Of a stretch of 64,000 nt of DNA, positions 1 to 11,100 are shown one piece after another. The stretch is from Vicia villosa. Taxonomy: Eukaryota > Streptophyta > Magnoliopsida > Fabales > Fabaceae. Location of the stretch: the NCBI RefSeq assembly GCF_029867415.1, contig NC_081186.1, positions 25,795,915-25,859,914 on the forward strand. Direction: 5' to 3'. Each line of letters starts with the position of its first letter. The stretch's first letter is position 1. The translations under genes and the position numbers were made by a program. Below the pieces are notes generated by a model. The model was not told the DNA's origin. It was given only the letters and a program-made list of their open reading frames with translations, and did no database searches.

Positions 1-829
1 TTGTTCGCGACGTGCTGCCAGGAAACGACGCCTTCGTGGCGCCAATAAGGGACGCGGCGCGAACTTAGTGAAATAATTTTCCTTAAGATTTCTGCCAAGC
101 AGTTCGCGGCGCCAACAATTGGACGCGGCGCGAACTGACCAGATCAGAGATCCCAATCGCAAATGACAGCATACGAACCTGAATCCCAAATTCCTCAACC
201 CTGACCAAATCGATTCCAGTTGATTAAACACCACAAAACAGCCACACAACATATATCATACACACATATAGCATATATTATGCATCATCGAACATCATAC
301 AACACAAAATTCATGGAATTCATCAAAACAGATAATTATCAACAAACATCCCCAAAATCCAACTTTATCATACGACTCAATTGACATGAAATAATATACC
401 TATATCAGTCCTATTATCCATAACCCGATAATAGATGTTAATTTGAAGAGTCCCCCATTAACTTAGCCAAGAATCTGAATCTTTAAGAATTACCTCATTT
501 GGAGCTACGAGCAGAAAGTTTTGACATGATTTGTGGGAGCTGCTCCATGAATACGAAAATAGGTCTTTGTCCATGAGCTCTCTCCTTCTTCCTCTTAGGT
601 TTTCCTCTTCTATTTTCCAATTTTCTTCTTTTTCTTATTTTATGAAAATAAAGCAAAATAACTTTAGTAATAAGGCCTATCAATTACACCCCTCCATTAC
701 TAACCACAACTTGGCCCAATAGCTTATTTTACACAATTTCCAACTTAAGTCCAATTAAAAATACCAATAATCCAAGAAATTAATTTAAACTCCCATTAAA
801 TTAATAAATGTAAAATATGGGGTGTTACA
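1..829 (-). mobile_element. Ty3/Tekay-type LTR fragment (minus strand, runs off left edge)
   Basis: Read on the minus strand this begins at 829 with TGTAACACCCCAT, the same start as the Tekay LTRs at 14306 and 20759. Lower down it carries the same GC-rich blocks of GCGCCGCGAAC type (1-140). The order and strand fit the first 829 bases of a 5' LTR whose element continues left of the window, because no polypurine tract lies at 830. It is clearly more diverged than the two LTRs of the complete element, so it is an older copy of the family. No coding sequence is present here. Confidence 0.75.
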
Positions 830-835
830 AACTCC

Positions 836-960
836 AAGAGACCAATATCAGAAACAGTATGCCTGACCTGCTCAGGCATCGGACTGGGTGGAAAGTTCTT
901 CATATTCGAACCGTGGGAGGTGACATTCAGTGGGTGAAGGTCCGGTTACAAACAAAGTTA
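836..960 (-). pseudogene. Short unrecognised coding remnant next to the LTR
   Basis: On the minus strand an open stretch reads through proline-rich sequence containing PEQVRHTVSDIGLLEF and stops at the LTR border at 829. The text resembles the plant mobile domain (serine/threonine phosphatase 7 long-form-like) transposon proteins, but this is from memory of the family and weak. It looks like a gene or transposon piece interrupted by the Ty3 element at 1-829. Positions 961-1091 hold nothing recognisable. Confidence 0.25.
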
Positions 961-1091
961 AAAATTTGTTAGTAAACTTTCAACACATCACCAAATAGTA
1001 ATATATAATTTGTAGTTAAAAATAAAACATATATACCTCTCCCTGCAATAATGTGTATGCGACATGGTTACCATACTTCGTGAGCTTAGAT

Positions 1092-1465
1092 TGTAACACC
1101 TGAGACCGAAGAAGACGACGGATGGGTGCACCGCATGTAACACCTGAGGCCGAAGAGGGAAAGGGTGGTCGCCACATTTGTATGAGAGGGATCTTGAGGT
1201 TGTGCAGGTAAGAGACTACATGGTTGATGGAAAGCTTATAAAAATTGATGGGAATCACATATACCAACAAGATGCATCTTCTTTTCGGTAGCCCGTTCCA
1301 AAAGAACTCTGCAGTTAAGTGTGTTTGACTTGAAGCAATTCGGGGATGGGTGACCTTCTTGGAAGTTTTTCGAAAAGCGTGTGAGTGAGGACAAATCATG
1401 CTGAAAAAACCCGTGTTGGTTTATAGGGTCAGTCAATAATCCCAAAAGCAGTCTGGGGCGTTACA
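1092..1465 (+). repeat. Cassandra 5' LTR with internal 5S-like block
   Basis: A 374-base LTR running from TG to CA. Within its first 80 bases the TGTAACACCTGAG-type start is itself duplicated (1092 and about 1136). The 5S-like block lies at about 1261-1372. Confidence 0.8.
1261..1372 (+). other. 5S rRNA-like promoter segment in the Cassandra 5' LTR
   Basis: The stretch contains AACTCTGCAGTTAAGTGTG and GGGATGGGTGACCTTCTTGG, close matches to the plant 5S rRNA internal control region (A box/IE/C box). In Cassandra this region is believed to drive RNA polymerase III transcription. It is not a functional 5S gene: the ends of the 5S molecule are replaced by LTR sequence. Confidence 0.8.
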
Positions 1466-1467
1466 AA

Positions 1468-1480
1468 TGGTATAAGCGCC
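1468..1480 (+). other. Primer-binding site of the Cassandra element
   Basis: TGGTATAAGCGCC starts two bases after the 5' LTR. It resembles the initiator-Met tRNA complement TGGTATCAGAGC with several changes. Confidence 0.55.
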
Positions 1481-1536
1481 AGACCTCTCCTAGTACGATG
1501 TGGTTCGAGGACGAACCATGCGGAAGCTGGTGGGCA

Positions 1537-1893
1537 TGTAACACCCGAGGCCGAAGAAGGCGAGGGGTGGTTGCACCACGTGTAACAAATGAGGCCGAAG
1601 AGGGTAAGGGTGGTCGCCACATCGAAATGAGAGGGATCCTGAGGTTGTACGGGTATAGGACAATATGGTTGAAAGAAAGCTTATAAGAAATGATGGGTAC
1701 TACCTATACTAACAAGATGCATCTTCTTTTCGGTAGCCCGTTCCATAGGAACTCTACAGTAAAGCGTGCTTGACTTGGAGCAATTTTGGGATGGGTGACC
1801 TTCTGGGAAGTTTACCGAAAAGTGTGTGAGTGAGGACAAATCATGCTGAAAACACTCATGGTTGTTTGTAAGGTCAGTTGATAACACAAAAGC
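1537..1893 (+). repeat. Cassandra 3' LTR, truncated, second 5S-like block
   Basis: Begins TGTAACACCCGAGG. The 5S-like block at about 1705-1820 contains GAACTCTACAGTAAAGCGTG and GGATGGGTGACCTTCTGGGA; the latter matches the plant 5S consensus better than the 5' LTR copy does. Homology with the first LTR ends near 1893, before the expected GTTACA terminus. Confidence 0.8.
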
Positions 1894-3342
1894 GTATCGC
1901 ATATTAGGATTAATTTACATGAATTAATGTACCGTTTTAATCCATTATATTGCTTCACTTTGGTATTTTCAGTGTGTTTACAGGAAATTGCATTTGTCTA
2001 AGCAAGAAAGAGAAAAAAGGAAGAAATTTGCTAAAAGGTTACACTTCTGCTAAATAGCAGAAGTGTTTGCAAAAATATATAAAACAAAAGACAGTGCCGT
2101 CTGGCATAGCCCTTCACCCCGTCCGGCACAGGTTGAAATGTGTGCCTCTCGGCACACACTCTTGACAAATGGTACAGGCGCAAAATTCATTAAACCAGAA
2201 CAAGCCCACACACAGAATCACAGAGCCCAATTAACATTATTCTTACGACCAGTTCTCACACGATGCAAGTCAAGTCTCCTAAATTCTAGGAAGTTTAGGT
2301 CCTGCAAGTGATGTTATATAAATGTGACAGTTACACTTTGGAACGGGCTCTCTTCCTTCCATCAATTTCAAACTTTTATTTTAATGCAAGTTTAAATTTC
2401 CTGCAACCTTTCCCTTTGTTCCATCTTTGTTCTTAGCCCTTTCAATTACTTTCCATAGCAACAGTTTCTTGCATTGAGGAACTATTGCAACCTTAGATTT
2501 AAGAAGTTTTTATTTTGGAAATTCAATTTGTACTCGAAGAACGTCTGTATCTTGCTGAAGCATTCAACACTTGAAGAATTATTCAGTATTCATATAATTT
2601 TTAGGTTTCTATTTACGTGCTTTATTTATTCCATTATTTGATTTCCATGCTTGAATCCATGCTTTCGTATTGTTTTTGTATGATCGTACTCAAAAGCATG
2701 TTAGGCTAAATTTCTAATATTGGTATGTAATGTCATAGAACCGAAGGGTTCGATGACGATTTTTATGGTCTTGATTTCTAAAACTAATACTAAATTGTTT
2801 TGTTACGAGAGTAAATTACAAACTAAGGTCTAAAATCAACACAACGAGAGTTTGAGGTTTTTACCGGATAATATTTATCAAACATTAACTCTAAATACAG
2901 CAAGAGAGCTTTAGAGTTAATTAGGCTTTATTGTTTTTCAAAAAGGATGTTCAGTTTTAAATGAGACAGCGAGAGCAAGCATCTAGACCTGATCATATGA
3001 TCTGAGTCAATAAACACGAGAGTGTGAGATAAAGGGTTTTTAATCTGATAATTCATACTGAAAAGTGTTTTATACTTAAAAAATAATGCCAATGACTTAT
3101 TGAAACCCTGTCGTCTGACTATTGCATACCGGTATCTTAATATTTGATTATTTAGTTAAAATTATATTTAATTTCCGTTTCCCCCTAAAACCAAGAAACC
3201 GATAGCTTTAGCTAACTTAGTAACACAAGTCGTACTAGAATTGACCCTTAGTCCTTGTGGGTTCGATATCTTTTAAAACTACGTGATTAGACTGTGCACT
3301 TGCAGTTAGTATCCCGATAGAAACTCATAAAGTCACGATCAA
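1894..3342 (+). repeat. Probable 5' LTR of the old Athila element
   Basis: Non-coding, AT-rich and without host-gene signal; it ends a few bases before the primer-binding site at 3348. An A/T-rich TATA-like sequence lies near 2075. The left edge cannot be set because the partner LTR is lost and the Cassandra element abuts it. Confidence 0.45.
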
Positions 3343-3347
3343 GTTTT

Positions 3348-3365
3348 TGGCGCTAATGTCGGGGA
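3348..3365 (+). other. Primer-binding site, tRNA-Asp type, degraded
   Basis: TGGCGCTAATGTCGGGGA matches the intact Athila site at 51684 (TGGCGCCGTTGCCGGGGA) with three changes. That site is complementary to the 3' end of plant tRNA-Asp. Confidence 0.7.
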
Positions 3366-3452
3366 CTTATTAGTCATATTAGTGCGATTTCTCTATTGCA
3401 CCGTTTATACTAGAGCAACAAACCTTATTTTCTTTTCTTTTTCGTCAGTTGT

Positions 3453-5219
3453 ATGCCAAGTACTCGCTTAAAAGGCGAAGCCCTTAAACAACCAATAGAT
3501 GAACATGAGCGTCTTATTAGCGTGAGAGGAGCAATCATGGAATACTGTTTAAAACATGTTATTCCTTTTCTTGACTCTGAACCAGAAACAAAAACCTAAT
3601 CAGAATCAGAAGAAGACATGGCGGAAGGACCACGAAATCGGCCTCTTAAGGATTACGCTACCCCTTCTCAACAAGAGCCACACAATAGCATTATTTCCCC
3701 CACTATAAACCAAAACGATTTCGAGTTGAAACCCTCGCTGTTGTCATCCGTTCAACCACGCCAATTTTCCAGAAATTCTACGGAAGACCCTAACGAACAC
3801 TTGACAAAATTTATGCAATATGCAGATACAGTGAAAGCCCATGGTGTAAGTCCAGATGCGATAAGACTACATCTTTTTCCTTCCTCACTTAGAGATAGAG
3901 CTTAGGCTTGGTTGCAATCATTGCCATCAAACTCCGTCAAGACGTGGGAAGAATTAAAGGCCGTATTTTTAGCACGATATTTTTCTCCAAGCAAAACAGC
4001 CGCGTTGCGAGCCCAAATCAATGGATTCAGACAAAAGGATACTGAATCACTTTTCAACGCAGGGGAGCGATACAAAGACATGATGCGGATGTGTCCACAT
4101 TACGGTTAAGAAGACTGGCTCGTTATCCACACGTATTACAATGTACTATTGTATAATACAAGATTGTCAATAAATGCCGCTATTGGTGGTACACTTATGG
4201 ATAAACCGTATGACGAAGCCTATCAACTCATCGAAAGCATGGCTCAAAACCATTACCAATGGGGAAGCGAAAGAACTCCTATGGAGAAGTCTCAAACAAA
4301 AGGCGGAATGTACGAAATTAGAAGCTTAGACAAATTCAATGCTAAGATAGATGCCCTTACCCAAAAGATAGAAAGCTTGACCATGCCTCCCGCAGCCACC
4401 GTGGCTGCCATAACTCCAAACTACGAACTATGCGGAGTTTTTGGACATGCTGCCCCTGAATTTCAAATTTTGGCAGGAGTCGCAGTTGATCAAGTTAACT
4501 ATGCTCAAAGTAAACCATATTCAAATACCTACAATCATGGTTGGAAGAACCACCTAAATATTTTGTACAAGAACAACAACGCTTTGTATGCACCTGGCCA
4601 AACACCTGCCATACCACCAGGATATCAAAAACCCGCTGCAACCGTTCCTAACATTCCTTGGAAGTCTAACCTAGAAATATGATAGAGAATTTTATTGCTA
4701 TTCGAGCTCAACAAAATAAGGATTTCCTTAATCAGAACATTCACACTGGTGAACAATTGAAGCAATTAGCAAATAAGGTAGACACCTTAGCAACCCAAAA
4801 CAAAATGCTAGAGATTCAAATCTCTCAAGTGGCACAACAACAAGCAAGTACTGCTGCACCCGCTAGTACTTTTCCTGGACAGCCACAACCAAATCCAAAA
4901 GGACATGCTAATGCTATTACGCTTCAAAGTGGAACTGCGTTAGATGGACCAGTCGACCAAAGACTTCAAAACCCGACCATGTATCAAAAACCTGTTAAAG
5001 GAACTGGGAAGGAGAAAGAACAACCTGGAAGTGAAAAGGAAGACAAAGATGAAGAGGCATCAGAAAAAGCTAAACCTTATGTGCCTCCACTACCATACAA
5101 ACTACCAAATCCATATCCTCAAAGACTTGCAAAATTTAAAACTGGAGGGAAATTCAAGAAATTTGCAGAACTTCTGAAACAATTAAATTACTATACCTTT
5201 CACAAAAGCCATTAACCAA
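3453..5219 (+). pseudogene. Athila-type gag remnant
   Basis: Gag-like protein with the retrotransposon gag core: RLHLFPSSLRDRA, WEELKAVFLARYFSPSK and SLFNAGERYKDMMRMCPHYG around 3860-4108, then GGTLMDKPYDEAYQLIESMA around 4190. A glutamine-rich coiled stretch lies at 4680-4860. A first ATG at 3453 is in frame with the main reading. In-frame stops at about 3598, 3903 and 4107 and at least one frameshift show it is dead. The cysteine motif CGVFGHA near 4431 is a remnant of the zinc-knuckle area. In a live element this protein would form the particle that packages the RNA. Confidence 0.75.
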
Positions 5220-5379
5220 ATGCCCTCATATTCCAAGTTCCTTAAAGAGATTTTATCTAATAAGAAAAAGATCGTAGATAACGAAACTGTTACACTAACT
5301 GCTGAGTGTAGTGCTATAATTCAAAACAACATGCCTCATAAACTAAAAGACCCTGGTAGTTTTTCTAATCGGAAAATTT

Positions 5380-8300
5380 GGTATAGACAAAGCCCTATGT
5401 GATTTAGGAGCAAGTGTTAGTTTAATTCCTTTATCCATTTGCGAAAAACTCAAACTAGGTGAATAAAAACCAACCAAGATGTCTTTGAAATTAGCTGACC
5501 GATCTGTTAAGTTTCCCGTAGGTATGCTTGAAAATGTTCCTATTCGTATATGACAATTCTATATTCCTACCAATTTCATAATAATGGATATTAAGGAAGA
5601 CTCCAACATCCCTAAAATTTAGGTAGACCATTCCTGGCCACTGCTGGAGCCATCATAGACGTAAAGAAAGGAACTGACTTTTGACGTTGGTGAAGAAAAG
5701 GTAGAGTTTATCCTCTCCCAATTCTTCAAAGCACTTGTTATAGACGATTCGTGTTGTTTCTTAGACGTTATTGATGAATACGTTAAAGAAATAGAGAAAC
5801 AACAAAACTCCTATATATTCTGAAGTGTTAAAAATTTCGATACCACCTATCTTCGAAGATGATAATTGGTGTGAGGAATACCAATACGACAACCTAAGTG
5901 AATGCCTATCATTAACTCCTGATCCTATTCCTTGCCCTAAGTAAACTGTTATAGAACTTAAAACACTACCCAAAGACCTAAGGTACAAATTCCTAGACGA
6001 AGAACTTGAACTACCTGTCATAGTCAATGCTGGTTTAGGACAAATAGAAACTATAAAACTACTCAATGTCCTAAGGAAGTACCCAACCGCTTTAGGTTAT
6101 AACATCTTAGATCTAAAAGGAATAAGCCCCTCTATCTGTATGCATCACATTATGCTGGAGGAAGACTATAAGACCTCTAGAGAACATCATAGACGAATAA
6201 ACCCCATTCTAAGTGATGTAGTTAAAAGGGAAGTGCAGAAGTTGTTAGAGGCATGAATCATTTATCCAATATCCGATAGTAAATGGGTTAGTCCTGTACA
6301 TGTCGTACCCAAGAAAGGAGGAGTTACCATTATTACCAATGCAAAAGGCGAATCTCTAGCACAATGCATTCAAACTGGATGGAGAATGTGTATCGACTAT
6401 AAGAAGTTAGATAAAGCCACTCGTAAAGATAATTTTCCTTTACCTTTCATAGATCAAATGCTTGAACGTTTGGATAAACATTCCCTTTTTCTACTATTTT
6501 GATGATTACTCAGAATTTTTCCAAATTCCTATCCACCTAGATGACCAAGAAAAGACTACCTTTACATGTTCTTATGGTAGATTCACTTACTGACGAATGC
6601 CCTTCGGACTCTGTAACACACCCACAACATTCCAAAGGTACATGATGGTGATCTTTGCTGATTTCTAGATGGCATGATGGAAGTCTTTATGGACGATTTC
6701 TCTGTCTGTGGAGAAAGCTTTAAAGGATGCCTGTCGAACCTCGAAATGGTACTTGAACGATGTGTAAGTGTCAATCTAGTGTTAAATTGGGAAAAATGTC
6801 ATTTCATGGTACGACAAGGAATTTTGCTTGGACACATTGTATCTGATAGGGGGAGTGAAGTAGATAAAGCTAACATTGAAGTTATAGGAAACCTTCAACC
6901 CCCAAAAACCTTTAGAGAAATATGACGCTTTCTAGGAAACGCTGGTTTTTATCGATGTTTCATTAAAGATTTCTCTAAAATAACCAAACCACTAACTGAT
7001 CTATTAATGAAGGATGCTAAATTCATATTTGATGAAAAATGCTTGAACGCCTTTCAAACTCTTAAGCAAGCATTAATCTCAGCACCCATTATGCAACCTC
7101 TAGATTGGAACCAACCATTTGAAATAATGTGTGACGCAAGTGACTATGCCGTAGGCGCAGTCTTAGGACAACAAAAAGATAAAAAGGTTCATGAAATTTA
7201 CTATGCTAGTAGAACCTTAGACCCTGCGCAAATGAACTACGCCACCACAGAAAAAGAACTCTTGGCTGTCGTGTTCGCCCTAGATAAGTTCTATTCTTAC
7301 TTGGTAGGAGCAAAAAGTAATCATCTATATTGATCACACCGTAATTAGATACCTATTAAGTAAGAAAGATACCAAACCAAGACTTCTCAGATGGATCTTA
7401 CTCTTACAAGAGTTCGATTTGGAAATCAAAGACAAAAAAGGCACTAAAAATGTGGTAGCTGATCACTTATCAAGAATGGAAGGTGTCCAACATGAAAATG
7501 TTCCAATTAACAACGATTTCCCCTACGAAATACTCGTTGCCCAGTTAGAAAATGATTCGGCGAACAACCTTTACCTTATAATGAAGCCGAAACAAACAAG
7601 GTTGTGAAAGAAATTTATGCTAAAACCACGTTACGTTGGTACGCGAACATTGTCAATTACCTAGCCACTGGAGTATTACCGCCAGATCTAACCTATCAAC
7701 AAAAGAAGAAATTCTTCCATGATCTAAAACAATATTATTGGGACGAACCACTTCTTTTCAAAAGAGGAGCCGATGGTATCTTCCGTCGATATGTCCCTGA
7801 AGAGGAGGTAGAGAATATAATTTCTCATTGTCATTCCGCTCCTTATGGATGACACGCGAGCACCTCAAAGACCCGTGCTAAGATCATACAAGCTGGCCTT
7901 TTTTGGCCTACTCTATGGAAAGATGTCCATATCGCTGTTATAAATTGTGATCAATGCCAATACACTGGCAACGTCTCTAGACTCGATGAAATGCCTTAGA
8001 AAGGTATTCTAGAAGTAGAAGTCTTTGATGTGTGGGGAATAGATTTCATGGGACCATTTCATTCTTCTTTTGGTAACAAGTACATACTCGTTGCTGTAGA
8101 CTACGTATCAAAAGGGATCGAGGCTGTAGCCTCTCCTACAAATGACACACGAGTAGTAATCAGGCTTTTCAAGAACATAATCTTTCCTAGATTCGGGGTG
8201 CTTAGATTGATAATTAGCAATGGAGGCTCCCACTTTATCTCAAAAATATTTGAAAAACTTCTTTTGAAATATGGAGTCCGACACCGTGTAGCAACACCCT

Positions 8301-8770
8301 ACCATCCTCAAACTAGTGGAAAAGAAGAGGTTTCGAATTGAGAAATCAAGCAAATCTTAGAAAAAACAGTTGCCACGTCTAGAATAGATTGGTCTTCAAA
8401 CCTACACGAAGCTCTGTGGGCGTATAGGACAACCATTAAAACCCAATAGGAACCATGCCATTTAAGTTAGTTTATAGTAAATCGTGTAACCTGCATGTAG
8501 AACTCGAGCATAAAGCCTACTGGGAAATTAAAATGCTTAATTTAGATTATAACGCTGTAGGCGAGAAGCGAATTCTAGATATACATGAATTAGAGGAACT
8601 TCGATTAGACACTTATGAGAATTCCCGAATCTATAAAGAAAGAAAAAAAATGCCACAACAAGCGTATCTCGAGGAAATAGTATAAGTTAAGCGACGTAGT
8701 ACTTCTCTTTATTTCCAGACTTAAGCTTTTCCAAGAAAAATTACGATCTAGGTGGTCAGGTCCTTTTGAG
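5380..8770 (+). pseudogene. Athila-type pol remnant (PR-RT-RH-INT)
   Basis: Protease motif LGASVSLIPLSICEKL lies near 5405. Reverse transcriptase runs from about 6180 to 6950 with VSPVHVVPKKGG, GWRMCIDYKKLDKATRKDNF and the catalytic MDDFSVCG near 6690. RNase H follows at about 7000-7340 with MCDASDYAVGAVLGQQ. Integrase zinc finger and core run from about 7830 to 8440, with [18 protein letters not shown] and [10 protein letters not shown]. More than ten stops or frameshifts interrupt it. The last recognisable text, near 8750, is the GPFEITKV-type motif after integrase, just before the Copia LTR. Confidence 0.8.
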
Positions 8771-8782
8771 ATTACTAAAGTC

Positions 8783-9759
8783 TGTAGTTTCTCTGAGGTT
8801 GGCATGTATTTTGGTAAAACATACTTAGCAAGAACATGTTGAAAGAAATGCAAGATGTCCTAGCGTTCAGACTTCAACATGTCAAATAAGATGTCACAAC
8901 ATGTCTGGTATGACATCCTGACTGCAGAAGCTGATCTGACAAGTGAATCAGACGTTTTTATTGCTACAGGAATCTCGTGTTTCAGCTACAAATTATTCGA
9001 GAAAAATCAATTATTCGATGTGTTGTCCAAGATTGATTCAATCAAGAGATTTCCACACTTTCTATAATTGGAGACAATATAGGAAAGTTTGGATTGAAGA
9101 CCTATTTTCTTGGAGAACAAGTAGCAGGTTTTTGGCAGCCTCTTTCTACGTTTTGAAACCCAGTCCATTCTATATTAAACTTATAAATAGAAGGGTTGTA
9201 GCCCAGTTTTAGGTGGAACTGATATTTGTGTTTTTTAGGGTTATAGGAATCCATATTTGTTGTGCTGTAAGTTCCATATGTGTGCTTTTACAAACCTATA
9301 GGTGTTGATTGTTGTGTGATCTTCGAAGCTGTTAGGTAAGGAGAGCAGTGTCGTTCTCATAAGCTTTTAAGCCTTAAGAATTATGTGTCTTGGAAGAGTG
9401 TCTTATATGATTTATTGTTTGTGTTATTTTCTCACATGGTGTTGTGATTGAAGGGATTTAAGGAGGGCCTCATACCTAGGTGAGTCTTAGGTAGAAGTCA
9501 TAGGAAGGGTAGTGATTAAGTGAGGAGTTGTAAATGGGGTATTTTAGCTCTGAATTGATACTATCGGATATTGATTTCATCTTTAGCTTGGTAGCCCCCA
9601 GAGTAGGAAGGTTGTTCCGAACTAGGTTAACAATTCCTTGTCTTAATTATCTTTCTGCGTTATTTTCATTATTGTTGCCATCTTGTTCCATAATCGTTAT
9701 CAGCAGATATTGTGTCGTGACATCTCATTTGAAATCACAAATCTGATACCAGAATTTCA
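8783..9759 (+). repeat. 5' LTR of the SIRE-type element
   Basis: Starts TGTAGTTTCTC and ends AGAATTTCA just before the primer site. It aligns with the solo LTR at 36754-37686 over its start, over the TTGGTAAAAC block, and over the stretch with CTTGGTAGCCCCCAGA near 9590. Its divergence from the 3' LTR is much greater than expected for one insertion. Confidence 0.75.
9182..9189 (+). promoter_or_regulatory. TATA box in the SIRE-type 5' LTR
   Basis: TATAAATA lies about 400 bases after the LTR start and upstream of the conserved R/U5-like part, the expected place for the LTR promoter. Confidence 0.5.
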
Positions 9760-9761
9760 AT

Positions 9762-9773
9762 TGGTATCAGAGC
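9762..9773 (+). other. Primer-binding site, initiator Met tRNA
   Basis: TGGTATCAGAGC, the exact plant initiator-Met complement, two bases after the LTR end. Confidence 0.9.
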
Positions 9774-9826
9774 GGGCATCCTGCTCTGCATCTGGGTGAG
9801 ATTTAAGGAAGTTACATTTTGGTACG

Positions 9827-11100
9827 ATGGATATGGAAGGAGGATTTTTTAACAGACCACCTGTTCTAGATGGAAGCAATTATGACTACTAGAAACCTCG
9901 TATGGTGGCTTTCTTGAAATCCATATACAGTCGGGCTTGGAAGGCCGTCTTAAAAGGATGAAAGCATCCTGTTGTTATAAAGCCCTGAACAAGACTGGGA
10001 AAAAGAAGAGGATAAACTTGCTCTTGGCAATTCTAAAGCCCTGAATGCCATCTTTAATGAAATTGACAAGAACATCTTCAGGTTGGTGAACACATGGGAA
10101 GTAGCCAAGGATTCATGGGAAATTCTCAAAATTGCTCATGAAGGCACATCCAAAGTGAAGATGTCAAGACTTTAGCTGCTAATCACTCAATTTGAGAATC
10201 TAAGGATGAAAGATGATGAAAGTATTATTGACTTTCACATGAATGTTCTTGAGATAGCTAATGCGTCCAGTGCATTAGGAGAAAAGATACCTGAATAAAA
10301 ACTAGTAAGAAAGATGCTCAGGTCTCTTCCCAAGAGATTTGACATGAAGGTGATTGCCATCAAAGAAGCTCAAGACATTAACCGGATAAGACTAGACGAT
10401 CTAGTCGGATCGCTTCTGACTTTTGAGTTAAGCATCAATGATAGAGTTGAAAATAAGAACAAAAGCATAGCTTTTGTTGCCAACTCTAAAGATGGTATAA
10501 AGGAATGTGATCTAGGTTCAGATGAAGGGATATCCAATGCCGTGGTACTGCTTGGAAGACAATTCAACCAGGTGATGAAGCATATGGGCAGAAATCCAAG
10601 ATCAAGTGTCTAGAACAACTCATCTGACATTCAAAATTCAAATGATGTTGGAAGAAGGAAGTATGAAGAAAAGTCCTTGCAAGAAAAGGGTATACAGTGC
10701 TATGAGTGTGGAGGTTTTGGATACATCAAACTTGAGTGTCCTACATACCTTAAGAGACAGAAGAAGGGCCTATCTGTAACTTGGTCTGAAGAGGACTCTG
10801 ATAGTGACCTTGAAGACGAATCTACCAAACATGTAAATGCTTTAACAAGCATATGGACATTTGATGACTGTGATTCAGCATATGATGATCTAGCTGCATC
10901 ATACAAAGAGTTGTGTCTCACAAGTGCTGAATCATGTGAAGAAAGAGAGAAATAGAAAGATCTGGTATGCCAACTGAATGAAGAAAAGAAAGAACAGTTG
11001 AGGACTATCTCTGAACTGGAAGAAGAGGTTAGCTCTCTAAAATTTGAACTTAACAAAGCTCAAAAGTTAGTAAGAGTGCATAATAGTGGGTATGACTCGC
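9827..11100 (+). pseudogene. SIRE-type Copia gag
   Basis: Starts at ATG 9827 with a text containing NRPPVLDGSNYDY and KPRMVAFLKS, typical of legume Maximus/SIRE gag. A UBN2-type gag core follows: WEVAKDSWEILK near 10095 and LRSLPKRFDMKVIAIKEAQD near 10317. One zinc knuckle, CYECGGFGYIKLEC, lies near 10699, and a C-terminal coiled coil at about 10955-11065. Two early stops, at about 9890 and 9959, sit where the family has tryptophan. More stops occur near 10172, 10296 and 10611, so no full-length protein can be made. The C-terminal text KLVRVHNSGYDSRDEI corresponds to the usual end of SIRE gag before protease. Confidence 0.8.

Larger units (their letters stand above)
1092..1893 (+). mobile_element. 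Cassandra-type TRIM retrotransposon (3' end truncated)
   Basis: Two related direct repeats (1092-1465 and 1537-1893) flank only about 70 bases of internal sequence. Both begin TGTAACACC and both contain a 5S-rRNA-like block, the hallmark of Cassandra, a non-coding terminal-repeat retrotransposon in miniature. A primer-binding site follows the first repeat, and a purine-rich stretch precedes the second. The first LTR ends GGGGCGTTACA. The second loses homology at about 1893, so its last bases and any target duplication are missing. There is no protein; transposition would need proteins from other elements. Confidence 0.85.
1894..8782 (+). mobile_element. Old, decayed Ty3/Athila retrotransposon, 3' end cut by a Copia LTR
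   Basis: The order is an LTR-like stretch, a tRNA-Asp-type primer site at 3348, gag from 3453, then protease, reverse transcriptase, RNase H and integrase down to about 8770. The reading frame is broken by many stops and frameshifts. The same domain order and closely matching motifs occur in the well-preserved Athila at 50511-60292. The element stops abruptly at 8782, inside the post-integrase region, where the SIRE-type LTR begins. The 3' LTR is not in the window. Confidence 0.8.

Noticed and set aside
1261..1372. Genuine 5S rRNA gene
   Set aside because: Only the internal control region is similar; both ends are LTR sequence and the block repeats in the second LTR, as in Cassandra.
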